A DNA stretch of 64,000 bases from contig CAZVLA010000020.1 in NCBI GenBank assembly GCA_964627805.1, positions 56,649-120,648 on the forward strand. Direction: 5' to 3'. Numbering within the stretch: the stretch's first letter is position 1; each line of letters starts with the position of its first letter. Below are positions 1 through 8,738 of the stretch, piece after piece. The stretch is from CAZAMI01 sp964627805. Lineage in GTDB: Archaea > Thermoproteota > Thermoprotei_A > Sulfolobales > NBVN01. The position numbers and the translations under genes were made by a program. A model generated the notes under the pieces. That model ran no database searches, had not been told where the DNA came from, and worked only from the letters and a program-made list of their open reading frames with translations.

Positions 1-26
1 AGGTCCTCACTCACCTTCTCAATCAT
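1..26 (-). CDS. N-terminus of a gene truncated by the window edge
   Basis: On the minus strand an ATG at 26 opens a frame reading MIEKVSED before the window ends. An AGGTGG sequence at about 31-36 sits a few bases upstream of the ATG, as a ribosome binding site would. Only eight residues are visible, so no function can be given. The gene would be divergent from the surface protein gene starting at 195. Confidence 0.35.
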
Positions 27-150
27 GGTGCCACCTACTGAAAATCATTAACCCTACATTTATGCATTAACAAGGTAATAATACTGAAGTTTGACCTCTC
101 TAGTTAAGTCTACACATTAAGGGTCTAACAGGACCTGTCAAACCCACGTC

Positions 151-185
151 TTATATCCTTAATGAACCCACTTCCGTTAGGAGGT
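151..185 (+). promoter_or_regulatory. Probable TATA box and ribosome binding site for the gene at 195
   Basis: A TTATATCC element at 151-158 lies about 25 bases before the probable transcript start. A strong GGAGGT at 180-185 stands nine bases before the ATG at 195. The leader would be very short. The ribosome binding site is clear; the TATA assignment is inference. Confidence 0.4.
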
Positions 186-194
186 AATTAAGTA

Positions 195-2057
195 ATGGTG
201 ATGAGTAGTAAGTTAGGTTACGTAATTACGGTACTAATACTGACTTCCATAGTAATGACGTCGGTAGCTACAGCAACTACTCAATCGCAGGTAATGGGGG
301 GTAGGTTTTGGTGGTTATACAAGGGGTTAAGGGTAGCGTACTTCGGACTAGCTCTTCAGACATCACAATCACCTGGAGCACCTTACGTACCGGGGAGTGA
401 GAGGGAGTTAAGTACGACATCTAAGTCAGGAGCTATTAACTGGATAACTACGTATGTAGTTACTGATGTTGATGGGGAGGGTGTTAGGATTAAGTACGTG
501 TCGTTCTCCATAATGATTGAGAAGAACCTAGTAATGAGTGATGAGTATAAAGTCGCTTACCTAAGGAATAAGCCATTCGATGGTCCATTCTGGATCGACC
601 CCGCTAGAGTAGCTAATGTTAGGGTAGGTGATACGGTAACTCTAGGACCTCCGGGTAAGGAGAGGGCTTACAAGGTTGCTTACGTAGGTAGGTTAGACCT
701 ATCCCCATTCTCTGAAGGTAGTGACTCACTAAAGCAGTTAATTAAGTACGCATTAGCTATCCCGCTACCTAAGGGCACCTACAGGGACATAGTAATTCTA
801 AACCTAATCACTCAGAAGGGTAAGGAGGGGAGGGAGTACCATACGTTAGTAATTGATAAGGTCACGGGCTTAATAATAGCTCAAATGCTTAGTGGATTCT
901 CATCATCAATTAAGGGCGAGCTAGGCGTTACGGTTGAGAGTAGTAGTGTCGTATTAGTACTAGCTGAGGTGACCCTAGACCTAGAGAGTAAGTTACCCCC
1001 ATACAGTAGTTACGATTACGGACCTTACCTACATACAGGCTACGGATACGTAATAAGTGGTAGTATAGGCCTCGACTACTTGGTTATGTTAAGGTCACTC
1101 ATAACGGGAGTGTATAAGGATAGGGTAATAATAATTGAGAATTGCTGGGCATCTAGATCAGGAGGTACTGCAGCGTCGGAAGTCGATGTGTTCCTACTTA
1201 ATCTGAAGACTTACGAAGGTAAGGTGATTTACAGTAAGTCAGCACTGGGTGCTCCATTAAGGGGTTTGAGTGATACATACAAATTACTACCTATGTACAT
1301 AGGTAAGTACGTTAACGAGGATACTGTGGAGATCATGGGTGTTACCTATGAGAGTAGTGGTTATACCTCCGTCAATACTGATAATGGCGTAGTGAAGCTT
1401 AAGGTATTCACAGCTAGGGGTAACTTAGGGACGTTTGGACTAGCTAAGCTCTACTACCTAAGCAATGGCTTACTAGTACTAGCGATACCAGCAATTAATG
1501 GGTACCCAATACGGGAAGTACTCATGGCTAAATCAAGTAGTGAGTACCTTAAGGAACTACCTTACTACAAACCACTACTGGTTAAGCCTACAGTAACTAC
1601 GTCAGTAGGGACAGTTACTGAAGGTGAGGTAAGTAAGGCTAGAGCTACTACAACTACCGCTAATACAGTAGCTAACTCAGTCACTAGTAAGTCAGTAACC
1701 AAGTCAGTAACGAGTATGGTAAGGACTACAACATCAATTAAGACCTCATCAGTCACTACATTCAAGACACCAATCAAGACTAAGAATACTAAAACTACTA
1801 AGGCAGTGGTAATTACTAAGGTAACAACATTAACTACATCATCAACGACATCAACAACCAGTAAGGTCAGTAAATCAGTCAGCGTAACTAGTACGTACCT
1901 AAGAAGTACCTCAACAAAGGCATTATCAAGTAAGGAGGGGAGTCAAGGAGGAGTAACTAAGGGTGGTGTACCAGTAATCATTAATTACTTAGTAGTAGCT
2001 GTAGTAGCAGCAACTATAGCATCAGTAGTTACGTTGATAGCCCGTAGGCGTAGGTAG
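195..2057 (+). CDS. Secreted, C-terminally anchored surface protein with Thr/Ser-rich stalk
   Basis: The protein has 620 residues. Residues about 7-28 form a hydrophobic signal segment ending near ATATT. A globular body of about 450 residues follows with no family I recognise. A low-complexity Thr/Ser/Lys/Val stalk covers about 475-590. The end is one hydrophobic helix and an RRRR stop-transfer tail. This is the architecture of an archaeal cell-surface protein displayed on an O-glycosylated stalk. Similar stalks occur in the proteins at 33725, 38962 and 55490. The ATG is well placed behind GGAGGT. The molecular function is unknown. Confidence 0.75.
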   Translation: MVMSSKLGYVITVLILTSIVMTSVATATTQSQVMGGRFWWLYKGLRVAYFGLALQTSQSPGAPYVPGSERELSTTSKSGAINWITTYVVTDVDGEGVRIKYVSFSIMIEKNLVMSDEYKVAYLRNKPFDGPFWIDPARVANVRVGDTVTLGPPGKERAYKVAYVGRLDLSPFSEGSDSLKQLIKYALAIPLPKGTYRDIVILNLITQKGKEGREYHTLVIDKVTGLIIAQMLSGFSSSIKGELGVTVESSSVVLVLAEVTLDLESKLPPYSSYDYGPYLHTGYGYVISGSIGLDYLVMLRSLITGVYKDRVIIIENCWASRSGGTAASEVDVFLLNLKTYEGKVIYSKSALGAPLRGLSDTYKLLPMYIGKYVNEDTVEIMGVTYESSGYTSVNTDNGVVKLKVFTARGNLGTFGLAKLYYLSNGLLVLAIPAINGYPIREVLMAKSSSEYLKELPYYKPLLVKPTVTTSVGTVTEGEVSKARATTTTANTVANSVTSKSVTKSVTSMVRTTTSIKTSSVTTFKTPIKTKNTKTTKAVVITKVTTLTTSSTTSTTSKVSKSVSVTSTYLRSTSTKALSSKEGSQGGVTKGGVPVIINYLVVAVVAATIASVVTLIARRRR

Positions 2058-2063
2058 GTAATA

Positions 2064-2071
2064 CGTTTTTA
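2064..2071 (+). terminator. T-run terminator after the surface protein gene
   Basis: ACGTTTTTAA directly follows the stop codon, with five T at 2066-2070. Short T tracts are the usual archaeal termination signal. The convergent padR-like gene ends at 2073. Confidence 0.45.
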
Positions 2072-2072
2072 A

Positions 2073-2510
2073 TCAATCCTTAAATAGGTTCTTGAGTTCA
2101 TTAATTAACCCCCTGAGTTCATTAAGCATCGCAATGTCATCACCACCTAACTTAATTAATCCCCTCTTAACCAGCTTTACATACGCCTCAAGAACTATCT
2201 TCATACCTAAGTAATTCTTTCTCAGTATGCATGGGAGCTTACTTACTAGGAAGTTCATCCCCTCCTCAGTTAGTCTGTATATGATTACTTGACGCTCACC
2301 CCTACCCTCCTCACTCCTACTTAAGTAGCCTTCCTTAGCTAATTCATTAAGTATCCTATATATAGTACCTATTGACGGTACCCACTTACCACCACTTAAC
2401 TCACTAATCCTCCTGCATAGCTCGTAACCATGTATACCATCGTTAATTAGCGCTAGAGCTAGTGCTAAGACCTTAAGAGCACCAACCCTACGCTCACTTG
2501 CCTCCCTCAT
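2073..2510 (-). CDS. PadR-family transcriptional regulator
   Basis: The protein has 145 residues. A winged helix spans about residues 10-90, with the PadR-type sequence GYELCRRISE, then PSIGTIYRILNELAKEGYL as recognition helix and a wing ending IIYRLTEEG. The C-terminal helices, about 95-145, would be the dimerisation region. PadR proteins usually repress divergent efflux or stress genes by binding a palindrome. This gene is divergent from a MATE exporter with a perfect 14-bp palindrome between them. A regulatory link to the exporter is inference from that layout. Confidence 0.85.
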   Translation of the reverse strand: MREASERRVGALKVLALALALINDGIHGYELCRRISELSGGKWVPSIGTIYRILNELAKEGYLSRSEEGRGERQVIIYRLTEEGMNFLVSKLPCILRKNYLGMKIVLEAYVKLVKRGLIKLGGDDIAMLNELRGLINELKNLFKD

Positions 2511-2519
2511 ATAGTTCTC

Positions 2520-2533
2520 CAGAATATATTCTG
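2520..2533. promoter_or_regulatory. Palindromic operator candidate between padR-like and MATE genes
   Basis: CAGAATATATTCTG is a perfect 14-bp palindrome. It lies 10-23 bases upstream of the PadR start. A single element GTATTTAAG at 2541-2549 reads as a TATA box on either strand: about 35 bases before the PadR start and about 30 before the MATE start. A dimer bound at the palindrome would cover the PadR transcript start and the edge of the shared promoter. Confidence 0.5.
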
Positions 2534-2578
2534 TAGAAAGGTATTTAAGTGGAATAGCCTAACCCTCTCTAAGGGTAT

Positions 2579-4030
2579 GTGAGGTTGGGAGTTAAGGGAT
2601 TCGGGCGTATTGAGGAGATTAGGGAGAGGGTCCTTCACGGTGACTTAGTAAGGACTATACTATGGCTTGCTTGGCCAGTCATGGTCGTTAACCTAGTTAA
2701 CGTATCCTACAACATAGTCGATGCTATATGGTTAGGTAGGTTAGGTAGGCAGGCATTCAGCGCACCTACGGTATGTATGTTCCCAATAATGCTGATATAC
2801 TCAGCAGTCATGGGTTACGCAATGGCGGGTATCTCACTAATATCTCAGTACGTAGGTGCTAAGGAGTTAGTAATGACTAGGAAGGCAGCAGGTCAGTTAC
2901 TTACCTTCGGCTTAATAGTTGGTGTATCAACTAGCTTAGTAGGTTACTTAGTAGCTCCCTACATATTAAGTGCTATGGGTGTACCACCAGACGTCTACCC
3001 ACTAGCTCTTAGTTACTTAAGGGTGATGTTCTTAGGTATGCCATTAATAATACCTGGTTTCGGGTACGTAGTCATAGCTAATGCCTTAGGGGACACTAAG
3101 ACACCTATGAAGTTAAACGTAGCTACCTCACTAGCTAACATAGCCTTAGACCCCATACTCATCTTCGGACTACTTGGGATGCCTAGACTAGGTGTTGTAG
3201 GTGCTGCAATAGCTACCGTAGCGTCTAGGTCAGCAGCTACGGTAGCGGGTATTGCATTACTGTTTAGAGGCTTTAGTGGGGGCTTCAGAATAGGTCTTAA
3301 GGACTTAAGGCTTGAGGGTTGGTGGTTGAGGAAGGTACTTAAGATAGGTACGCCACTAGCTATTCAGCAATCATCTAATGCCTTAGGATTCACGATACTA
3401 ATGTCGATAGTCTCTAGATTCGGCTCAGCATACATAGCTGCTTTCGGTGTGGTCTCTAGGATCATGAGCTTAATACAGGTATTTACTGGGGGCATTAATA
3501 GGGCTGGGTCCATAGTAGTTGGTCAGAGCATAGGTGCTGAGTACTATGAGAGGGCTAAGGAAGCAGCTATGAAGGTAATGCTAATAACGTTCACGGCACT
3601 AAGTGTAGGTGCTACAGTTATTTACTTAAGTAGGTCATGGCTAGTTCAAGCATTCGTTAACGACCCGACAGTAGTACCGGTGGGTTCGGAACTCATAACG
3701 TACATGGCGCCAGCAATGCCCTTCTTCGGTCTCTTCGCAGTATGTGGTTCAGTAGCTAGTGGTTCAGGACACACGAAGTTCTACGCAGCAATATCAGTTA
3801 TTAGGTTATGGGCATTGAGGATAGGGATTAGCGTAGTCCTAGCTTACGTAGCTGGATGGGGAGCTAGAGGTGTGTGGTTAGCTATGGCCCTAAGTAACTT
3901 AATAGCTGGTGTAGCGTCAGCAGCTTGGGTTATGAGGGGTACTTGGTTAAGGAAGGTAATAGAGACACCTAAGGTACTCCATAAATCCGTAGCAAAGAGT
4001 GAAGCTACTCAAAAAGCTTACACTAATTAA
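2579..4030 (+). CDS. MATE-family multidrug/metabolite exporter
   Basis: The protein has 483 residues with about 12 hydrophobic helices in two related halves. The N-terminal half carries the MATE-type stretch LAWPVMVVNLVNVSYNIVDA (about 28-47) and a paired motif GTPLAIQQSSNALGF opens the second half (about 258). The family exports cationic drugs or metabolites using H+ or Na+ gradients. The start is a GTG with little ribosome binding signal and a TATA box about 30 bases upstream, so the mRNA is probably leaderless. It is divergent from a PadR regulator that may sense its substrate. Confidence 0.88.
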   Translation: MRLGVKGFGRIEEIRERVLHGDLVRTILWLAWPVMVVNLVNVSYNIVDAIWLGRLGRQAFSAPTVCMFPIMLIYSAVMGYAMAGISLISQYVGAKELVMTRKAAGQLLTFGLIVGVSTSLVGYLVAPYILSAMGVPPDVYPLALSYLRVMFLGMPLIIPGFGYVVIANALGDTKTPMKLNVATSLANIALDPILIFGLLGMPRLGVVGAAIATVASRSAATVAGIALLFRGFSGGFRIGLKDLRLEGWWLRKVLKIGTPLAIQQSSNALGFTILMSIVSRFGSAYIAAFGVVSRIMSLIQVFTGGINRAGSIVVGQSIGAEYYERAKEAAMKVMLITFTALSVGATVIYLSRSWLVQAFVNDPTVVPVGSELITYMAPAMPFFGLFAVCGSVASGSGHTKFYAAISVIRLWALRIGISVVLAYVAGWGARGVWLAMALSNLIAGVASAAWVMRGTWLRKVIETPKVLHKSVAKSEATQKAYTN

Positions 4031-4081
4031 TGACTCAAGCCTCACTTAATGCGGTATTGAGTTATTAAGTACTTAAAGTAA

Positions 4082-4801
4082 TTACCTCCCCTTAACTATA
4101 GATTCAACTACTGTCCTTAACTCCTTAAGGTGGAGTAAGTCGCTCGGTGGTCTCCTACCTTTAAACTCAGTAGGTATTGGGTCACTCACTATCATGGCCT
4201 CACTAATTACTCCGTAGAGGTTCTTAGGTGGTAGGATAGCTACTGCCCTAACCTCACCTTTCTTTACGTTAGGGATGTTAGTGACTACGGTTAGTGAGAA
4301 CTTCTCCGTACCCACCTTAAGTACCCATAACCTATCAGCGCTTGAGTGCCTACTAACCGTAACTACTTCAACACCAACTACATCAACCCCATACTCCGGT
4401 AGGTTCTCCTCACCAAGGGCTAACCTAGCCTTAAGCCCTATCAGTGCTAGTAAGGAATACTTAATCTCAGCGACTGCTAACTTAGATGACGTACCCTCCA
4501 CTCTAAAGTTAGGTGGTGGTAGTAAGTACTTGCTAAGCTCCCTAGCCGTACCCGCTAACTCCTTGAGTTGGGGGCTACTGAGTAAGTAGTTCAGAGGTAA
4601 GTAGCTGTACTTAATACTCATTAATAATGACCTAGCCCTACTCAGTAGGGACTCAGCCACACCCCTATTTAGGGGGTAGGGTAACCCCCAAGACTTAACC
4701 CTAGACTCAAGCCTGTGGAGAGCGTCCTCAGCAATCAGTATCCTGTAATCCCTTGACGTATCCACAGCAACAGCACCGTAAGTACATACGTGACCAATCA
4801 T
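4082..4801 (-). CDS. Protein with C-terminal OB-fold tRNA-binding-like domain
   Basis: The protein has 239 residues. The N-terminal 110 residues are helical and unrecognised. Residues about 140-215 resemble the OB-fold tRNA-binding domain of Trbp111, CsaA and the MetRS C-terminus: VVGVEVVTVSRHSSADRLWV, then VTNIPNVKKGEVRAVAILPP and NLYGVISEAMIVSD. The order of strand, HPNAD-like turn and GxxSxxMIxSD-like end matches that family. It may be an RNA-binding or tRNA-associated factor. The target is unknown, and the gene stands alone on its strand. Confidence 0.6.
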   Translation of the reverse strand: MIGHVCTYGAVAVDTSRDYRILIAEDALHRLESRVKSWGLPYPLNRGVAESLLSRARSLLMSIKYSYLPLNYLLSSPQLKELAGTARELSKYLLPPPNFRVEGTSSKLAVAEIKYSLLALIGLKARLALGEENLPEYGVDVVGVEVVTVSRHSSADRLWVLKVGTEKFSLTVVTNIPNVKKGEVRAVAILPPKNLYGVISEAMIVSDPIPTEFKGRRPPSDLLHLKELRTVVESIVKGR

Positions 4802-5171
4802 AAAATAAGTAAGCTAAGCAATTAAGAATCAAGTACAGCCTGACAAATCACTAAAGCTCCCCTTAAGTATGTGGTGAGGGATACGTACCCTACATACAAG
4901 TTTAAGTCCTAGGCAAACCCTACATACATCACGAGGTAATTCACGTCACTACCGCACATAACTCCACGTGATCAATGGTGCTTAAGTAACCACTCCCTCA
5001 CTACTTTACTACCAGTACTTACTATGAAGCCCAACATGCAGAGCGTGATGCGATACTAAGTAATGGCGGCTTTAGTAGCCATACCTAAATCCTAATTAAG
5101 TAACTCTTTCTTGGAGCGCCCTTCCCCCCACGCTTATTTACCTCTTCCGAATACTTAATGTAGGGAGTAAC
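4802..5171. other. Intergenic region, 370 bp, with a direct repeat
   Basis: No coding frame or RNA gene is convincing here. The segment holds two copies of ACCCTACATACA exactly 30 bp apart (listed separately). It also holds the promoters of the divergent genes at 4801 and 5172; GCTTATTTACC near 5130 is a possible TATA box for the CBS gene. Confidence 0.4.
4887..4928. repeat. Pair of 12-bp direct repeats, 30 bp apart
   Basis: ACCCTACATACA occurs at 4887-4898 and again at 4917-4928. The start-to-start distance is 30 bp, close to three helical turns, so two protein monomers could bind the same face of the DNA. The repeats lie about 90-125 bases upstream of the minus-strand start at 4801. Confidence 0.45.
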
Positions 5172-5564
5172 GTGACCTCCGTTAAGGACCTTATGAGTAG
5201 GGATAACATACTCTCCGTGAAACCATCAACACCGGTTATTGAGGCCGTTAAGAAAATGAGTGAGAGGAACGTAGGGTCCGTATTAATTACTGATGAGTCA
5301 GGTAAGTTAGTCGGTATATTTACTGAGAGGGACTTACTAAGGTTGGTAGCTAAGGGCGAGTCCTTAAGTAAACCCATTAGTGAATTCATGACTACTAAGT
5401 TAGTTGTTGCTAAGCCTGATGACGCAGTACCTAAGGTGGCTTCAATAATGATTGAGAAGTGGATTAGGCACATACCCGTAGTTAATGAAGAGGGTAAGCC
5501 CGTAGGTATCTTAAGTATTAGGGACGTACTTAGGTACTTAGTAGCCTCTAGCGAGTTCCCTTAA
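5172..5564 (+). CDS. Two-CBS-domain protein
   Basis: The protein has 130 residues and consists of a tandem CBS pair (Bateman module) and nothing else. CBS1 covers about 5-60 (VKDLMSRD to GIFTERDLLR). CBS2 covers about 67-124 (ISEFMTTKLV to GILSIRDVLRYL). Such modules bind adenosyl ligands or nucleotides and regulate partner proteins. The start is GTG at 5172 behind GGGAG. The partner cannot be told from the context. Confidence 0.88.
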   Translation: MTSVKDLMSRDNILSVKPSTPVIEAVKKMSERNVGSVLITDESGKLVGIFTERDLLRLVAKGESLSKPISEFMTTKLVVAKPDDAVPKVASIMIEKWIRHIPVVNEEGKPVGILSIRDVLRYLVASSEFP

Positions 5565-5595
5565 AGTAGTGGTGAGTACCGCATCTTCACCTCAG

Positions 5596-5611
5596 CTAAG
5601 GACCTCCTTAG
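5596..5611. repeat. Short dyad between CBS and eIF2B-like genes
   Basis: CTAAGGA-CC-TCCTTAG is a 7-bp inverted repeat in the 126-bp gap after the CBS gene. It could be an operator or part of the 3' end of the CBS transcript. The loop is too small for a stable RNA hairpin without fraying. Confidence 0.3.
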
Positions 5612-5648
5612 TTAAGGTAGTTAGGAGCGCCTCATACTAACGTAATTG

Positions 5649-5684
5649 TTTTTAAATAATTCATAAACCCTAAATACTGGAGGT
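5649..5684 (+). promoter_or_regulatory. TATA box and ribosome binding site for the operon at 5691
   Basis: GTTTTTAAATAA at about 5648-5659 is a good archaeal TATA element. GGAGGT at 5679-5684 is six bases before the ATG at 5691. The leader would be about 10 bases, just enough to hold the binding site. Confidence 0.55.
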
Positions 5685-5690
5685 TACTGC

Positions 5691-6560
5691 ATGGTCAGAC
5701 ATGGGTGCTGGTCATCTTTCCTGAGGCGTGTAGACTTAATGAAGTCTGAATTCGTTAAGGGGTCGTCATGGTTCGCTATAAAGGCTGTTGAGGCGGTTAC
5801 TGAGCTTATTGAGTGTATGGGTGATAGGTTAAAGCAGTCAACCTTAAGTAAGGCGATAGATGCTATCGAGTCTGTAAACCCCTCAATGGCTACGTTAAGT
5901 AACGTAGCTAACATCATTAGGCACTACATAAACGACCCTCAATCGCTACTAACGATACTTAATAGGCTTAAGGAGCACGTAACGGTATCTACCTCATTAG
6001 TTGCTGAGGTATTCGAGAGTAGGAATTACGGATTCAAGCACGTACTAACCCTCAGCTACAGCGCTACCGTACTTGAGTTAGGTAGGGAGGGCTTAGTAAG
6101 TAGGTTCACGGTACTGGAGAGTAGGCCCGGCAGTGAAGGTGTTGTTATGTGTAGTGAGTTGAATAGGTACGTTAAGGCTGAGTTAGTTCCTGACCTCATG
6201 GCTAGGGAGGTAATTAATGAGGTAGATGCGGTTATTGTAGGTGCTGACTCGATATGCTCTGATGGCTACGTAATTAATAAGTTAGGTACTTACTTACTAG
6301 CTACGATAGCTAAGGAGGTGGGTAAGCCATTCATAGTAGTTGCTGATTCATTGAAGGCTACTAGGAGGAGGCATGACGAGGTAGTAATACCTACTAAGGA
6401 GTGTGAGATAGGTATGTACGTCATTAAGTACCCAGTATTCGACGCTACACCACCTAACCTAATAACTGAGTTAGTAACTGACGTAGGTGCCTTCAAGCCT
6501 AGGGAGGGCATATCGGATGAGTTATTCTCAGCACTCCTTAGTAAGTTGAGTAAGTCTTAA
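5691..6560 (+). CDS. eIF2B-alpha-like / sugar-phosphate isomerase family protein
   Basis: The protein has 289 residues and belongs to the IF-2B-related superfamily, which includes eIF2B alpha, methylthioribose-1-phosphate isomerase and ribose-1,5-bisphosphate isomerase. The family core is seen at about 178-225: VDAVIVGADSICSDGYVINK, KLGTYLLATIAKE and PFIVVADSLK. The N-terminal helical part is divergent, so the substrate is uncertain. It heads a run of three same-strand genes, with the PP-loop gene 3 bases downstream, which suggests co-transcription. Confidence 0.72.
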   Translation: MVRHGCWSSFLRRVDLMKSEFVKGSSWFAIKAVEAVTELIECMGDRLKQSTLSKAIDAIESVNPSMATLSNVANIIRHYINDPQSLLTILNRLKEHVTVSTSLVAEVFESRNYGFKHVLTLSYSATVLELGREGLVSRFTVLESRPGSEGVVMCSELNRYVKAELVPDLMAREVINEVDAVIVGADSICSDGYVINKLGTYLLATIAKEVGKPFIVVADSLKATRRRHDEVVIPTKECEIGMYVIKYPVFDATPPNLITELVTDVGAFKPREGISDELFSALLSKLSKS

Positions 6561-6563
6561 GTA

Positions 6564-7754
6564 ATGACTGAGGCGTACCCAGCCTACTTAGGTGGGGAGC
6601 TAGTAGTTACTATATGCGGTGGTGATGCTAGCCTAATATGTAGTAGTGATTGGTGTAGGTACTACCTATGGGTATCACCGAGTAAAGCCATTGACGTAAC
6701 TGAGTTGATGGTAGGTAATGAGTTGATGGTAGGTAGTGCTTCATTACCTATTAAGTCGTGGGTTGAGGGGGTACCCTACGTACACGCAGTAACTATTAAT
6801 GAATTAAGTAACTACGTTAGGGAGGTAGCTCGTAGGGTTAAGGACGTTATTGAGGGTAAGGAGGTGATTCTAGGGTTTAGTGGTGGTAAGGACTCAGTAG
6901 CTGCGCTCTACGTAATTAAGGAATTAATGAATTACGTAGACTTTAAGTTGAGGGTTATTTACGTACACATACCCTACCTTGAGGGTAAGCGTAACTTAGA
7001 GTTCGTTAGGGAGGTTAGTAAGGTACTTAACGTGGATATCGAGGTAGTTGAGGTTAGTAGGAGATTAATGAGGAAGAACCTTAAGTGGTACGGAATGCCT
7101 AGGAGGGGGTTTAGGTGGTGTACGTACCTTAAGGTAAGACCTATTAGGAGGTTAGTTAGGGGTTCTGAAGGAGTTATTGAGGCCTTAGCTGATAGGTTAT
7201 TTGAGTCCCTTAAGAGGGCTTGGAGGTTAATGGGTAGGGTAGAGAGTGGTTTAGTAGCTAGTAAGAAGAGGTTCCTACCAGTCCAGTCACTAACTATACT
7301 TGACGTCATTAAGTTAAATAATGAGTTAGGTATTAAGCACCCAGCATATGATGAGGGGTTACCTAGAGTCTCCTGCGACTTATGCCCGTTTAAGGTACTT
7401 TACGAGTTAGGTAGTAATTACTTAGATAAGTGTGAGGACCCAGGAGTTATTGAGTTAGCTATTAGGAGGTCATGGAGGGTATTGAGGGAGTCAGTGAGTT
7501 TTAGTGATTACGTTGATTACGCATTATGGAGGTTCAGCCCCAGAGTAGCTAAGTCACTCTATAAGGTTAGGTCGTGGCTAAGTAGTACTGAAGGTCTTGA
7601 GTGGGTAGGTAGTAATTACTTTAGGGAATTAATTAAGTACGTGTGGAGTAACTTAAGTGACTTAAGATTAACTGCTAAGTACTTAAGCAGTAAGGAGTTA
7701 ATTGACTTAGTAAGGTATGGACTTAAGGAGGGGTTAAGGCTGGTTAGGCCTTAA
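6564..7754 (+). CDS. PP-loop ATPase of the PAPS-reductase-like family
   Basis: The protein has 396 residues. An N-terminal part of about 95 residues precedes the pyrophosphate-binding loop SGGKDS at 106-111. Farther on are RGFRWCTYLK, the PAPS-reductase-type nucleotide motif, and VSCDLCPF with a CxxC pair near 270. The family adenylates or reduces substrates through AMP-type intermediates; members act in sulfate reduction, tRNA thiolation or phosphorothioate chemistry. The cysteine pair might hold a metal or Fe-S cluster, as in related archaeal proteins. The true substrate is unknown. It sits tightly between the eIF2B-like and DUF4392 genes. Confidence 0.72.
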   Translation: MTEAYPAYLGGELVVTICGGDASLICSSDWCRYYLWVSPSKAIDVTELMVGNELMVGSASLPIKSWVEGVPYVHAVTINELSNYVREVARRVKDVIEGKEVILGFSGGKDSVAALYVIKELMNYVDFKLRVIYVHIPYLEGKRNLEFVREVSKVLNVDIEVVEVSRRLMRKNLKWYGMPRRGFRWCTYLKVRPIRRLVRGSEGVIEALADRLFESLKRAWRLMGRVESGLVASKKRFLPVQSLTILDVIKLNNELGIKHPAYDEGLPRVSCDLCPFKVLYELGSNYLDKCEDPGVIELAIRRSWRVLRESVSFSDYVDYALWRFSPRVAKSLYKVRSWLSSTEGLEWVGSNYFRELIKYVWSNLSDLRLTAKYLSSKELIDLVRYGLKEGLRLVRP

Positions 7755-7769
7755 GGTGGGATATTGAGG

Positions 7770-8738
7770 ATGGAGATTATTGAGTCTTTAGAGGAGTTAG
7801 TAACTAAGGACTTAAGTGGTAGGGGGGTGATTAGGTACTTACTATGGGGTGTTAAGGACCGCTCCCGAAGCCCCCTTAAGGAGGCGTTAGACACTGTAAC
7901 GTCAGTAGTTAGTAATGGGTCGTTAGTAGTTATAGTTACTGGGTTTAGACCACCACCTAAGTACGTACAGGAGAGTGACGGACCATTAGGTGCTGCTGCC
8001 TTAACTAGGGTTCTTAGGGTGGGTTTAGGTGCTAAGGTACTGCTAATTACTGATGGGTATAGGGACTCCTTAAGTGCTTTAGAGGAATCCCTAAGTACCT
8101 TAGGTATTGACTACTTAAGTAAGTGCTTACTAGGTAGTGTTAAGGAGTTTGATGTATGTATTGAGGCATTACCGACTAATGAATTAATGCTTAAACTCGT
8201 GACTACTGAAGTAGCTAATCTCGAGCCCGTACTTACGGTGTTTATTGAGAGGGTAGGTCCTAACTACTTAGGTGTAATGCATAGCATGGGAGGTTTAGAC
8301 GTTAGTGCCTATAACGTAAGTATTAATGAATTACATAGTAGGTTAGTTAAGTGTGGGTCATTAAGTATAGGTATAGGTGATGGCGGTAATGAAGTTGGTA
8401 TGGGGGTTATTGAGGACGTAGTACGTAAGTACGTACCCTACGGTAGTAGGTGCTTATGCCCGTGCATGGGGGGTATAGCGTGCTCACTAAGGACTGACGT
8501 ACTCATACCTGCAGCGATATCTAACTGGGGTGCTTACGCATTAGCAGCTCTAATAGCTAAGTACTTAGGTAGGGAGGAGTTAGTTATGAAGCCTCATGAG
8601 GAGGTTAGGGGGCTTAGGAACTTATCGTTAGTGGGTGTAGTTGATGGTGTCTTAGGTATTAGTAGTGCTTCAGTAGATTCAGTACCTGCTGAGGTAAGTG
8701 CTGGAGTAGTTTCTAAGATCCTTAAATTGATTAAGTAG
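7770..8738 (+). CDS. DUF4392 / D-glutamate cyclase C-terminal-like protein
   Basis: The family signature is a Gly/Asp-rich loop, IGIGDGGNEVGMG, at about 200-212, in a Rossmann-like protein that covers nearly the whole length. Homologous domains occur at the C-terminus of D-glutamate cyclase. I place the start at the ATG at 7770 because GGTGGG at 7755-7760 is nine bases upstream; an in-frame TTG at 7764 is too close to it. The protein is then 322 residues. It is the third gene of the run from 5691. The reaction in archaea is not established. Confidence 0.68.
   Translation: MEIIESLEELVTKDLSGRGVIRYLLWGVKDRSRSPLKEALDTVTSVVSNGSLVVIVTGFRPPPKYVQESDGPLGAAALTRVLRVGLGAKVLLITDGYRDSLSALEESLSTLGIDYLSKCLLGSVKEFDVCIEALPTNELMLKLVTTEVANLEPVLTVFIERVGPNYLGVMHSMGGLDVSAYNVSINELHSRLVKCGSLSIGIGDGGNEVGMGVIEDVVRKYVPYGSRCLCPCMGGIACSLRTDVLIPAAISNWGAYALAALIAKYLGREELVMKPHEEVRGLRNLSLVGVVDGVLGISSASVDSVPAEVSAGVVSKILKLIK

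Noticed and set aside
5570..5660. C/D sRNA after the CBS gene on the minus strand
   Set aside because: A CTGA exists, but the sequence 12 bases upstream of it has no C' box and the C box is poor.
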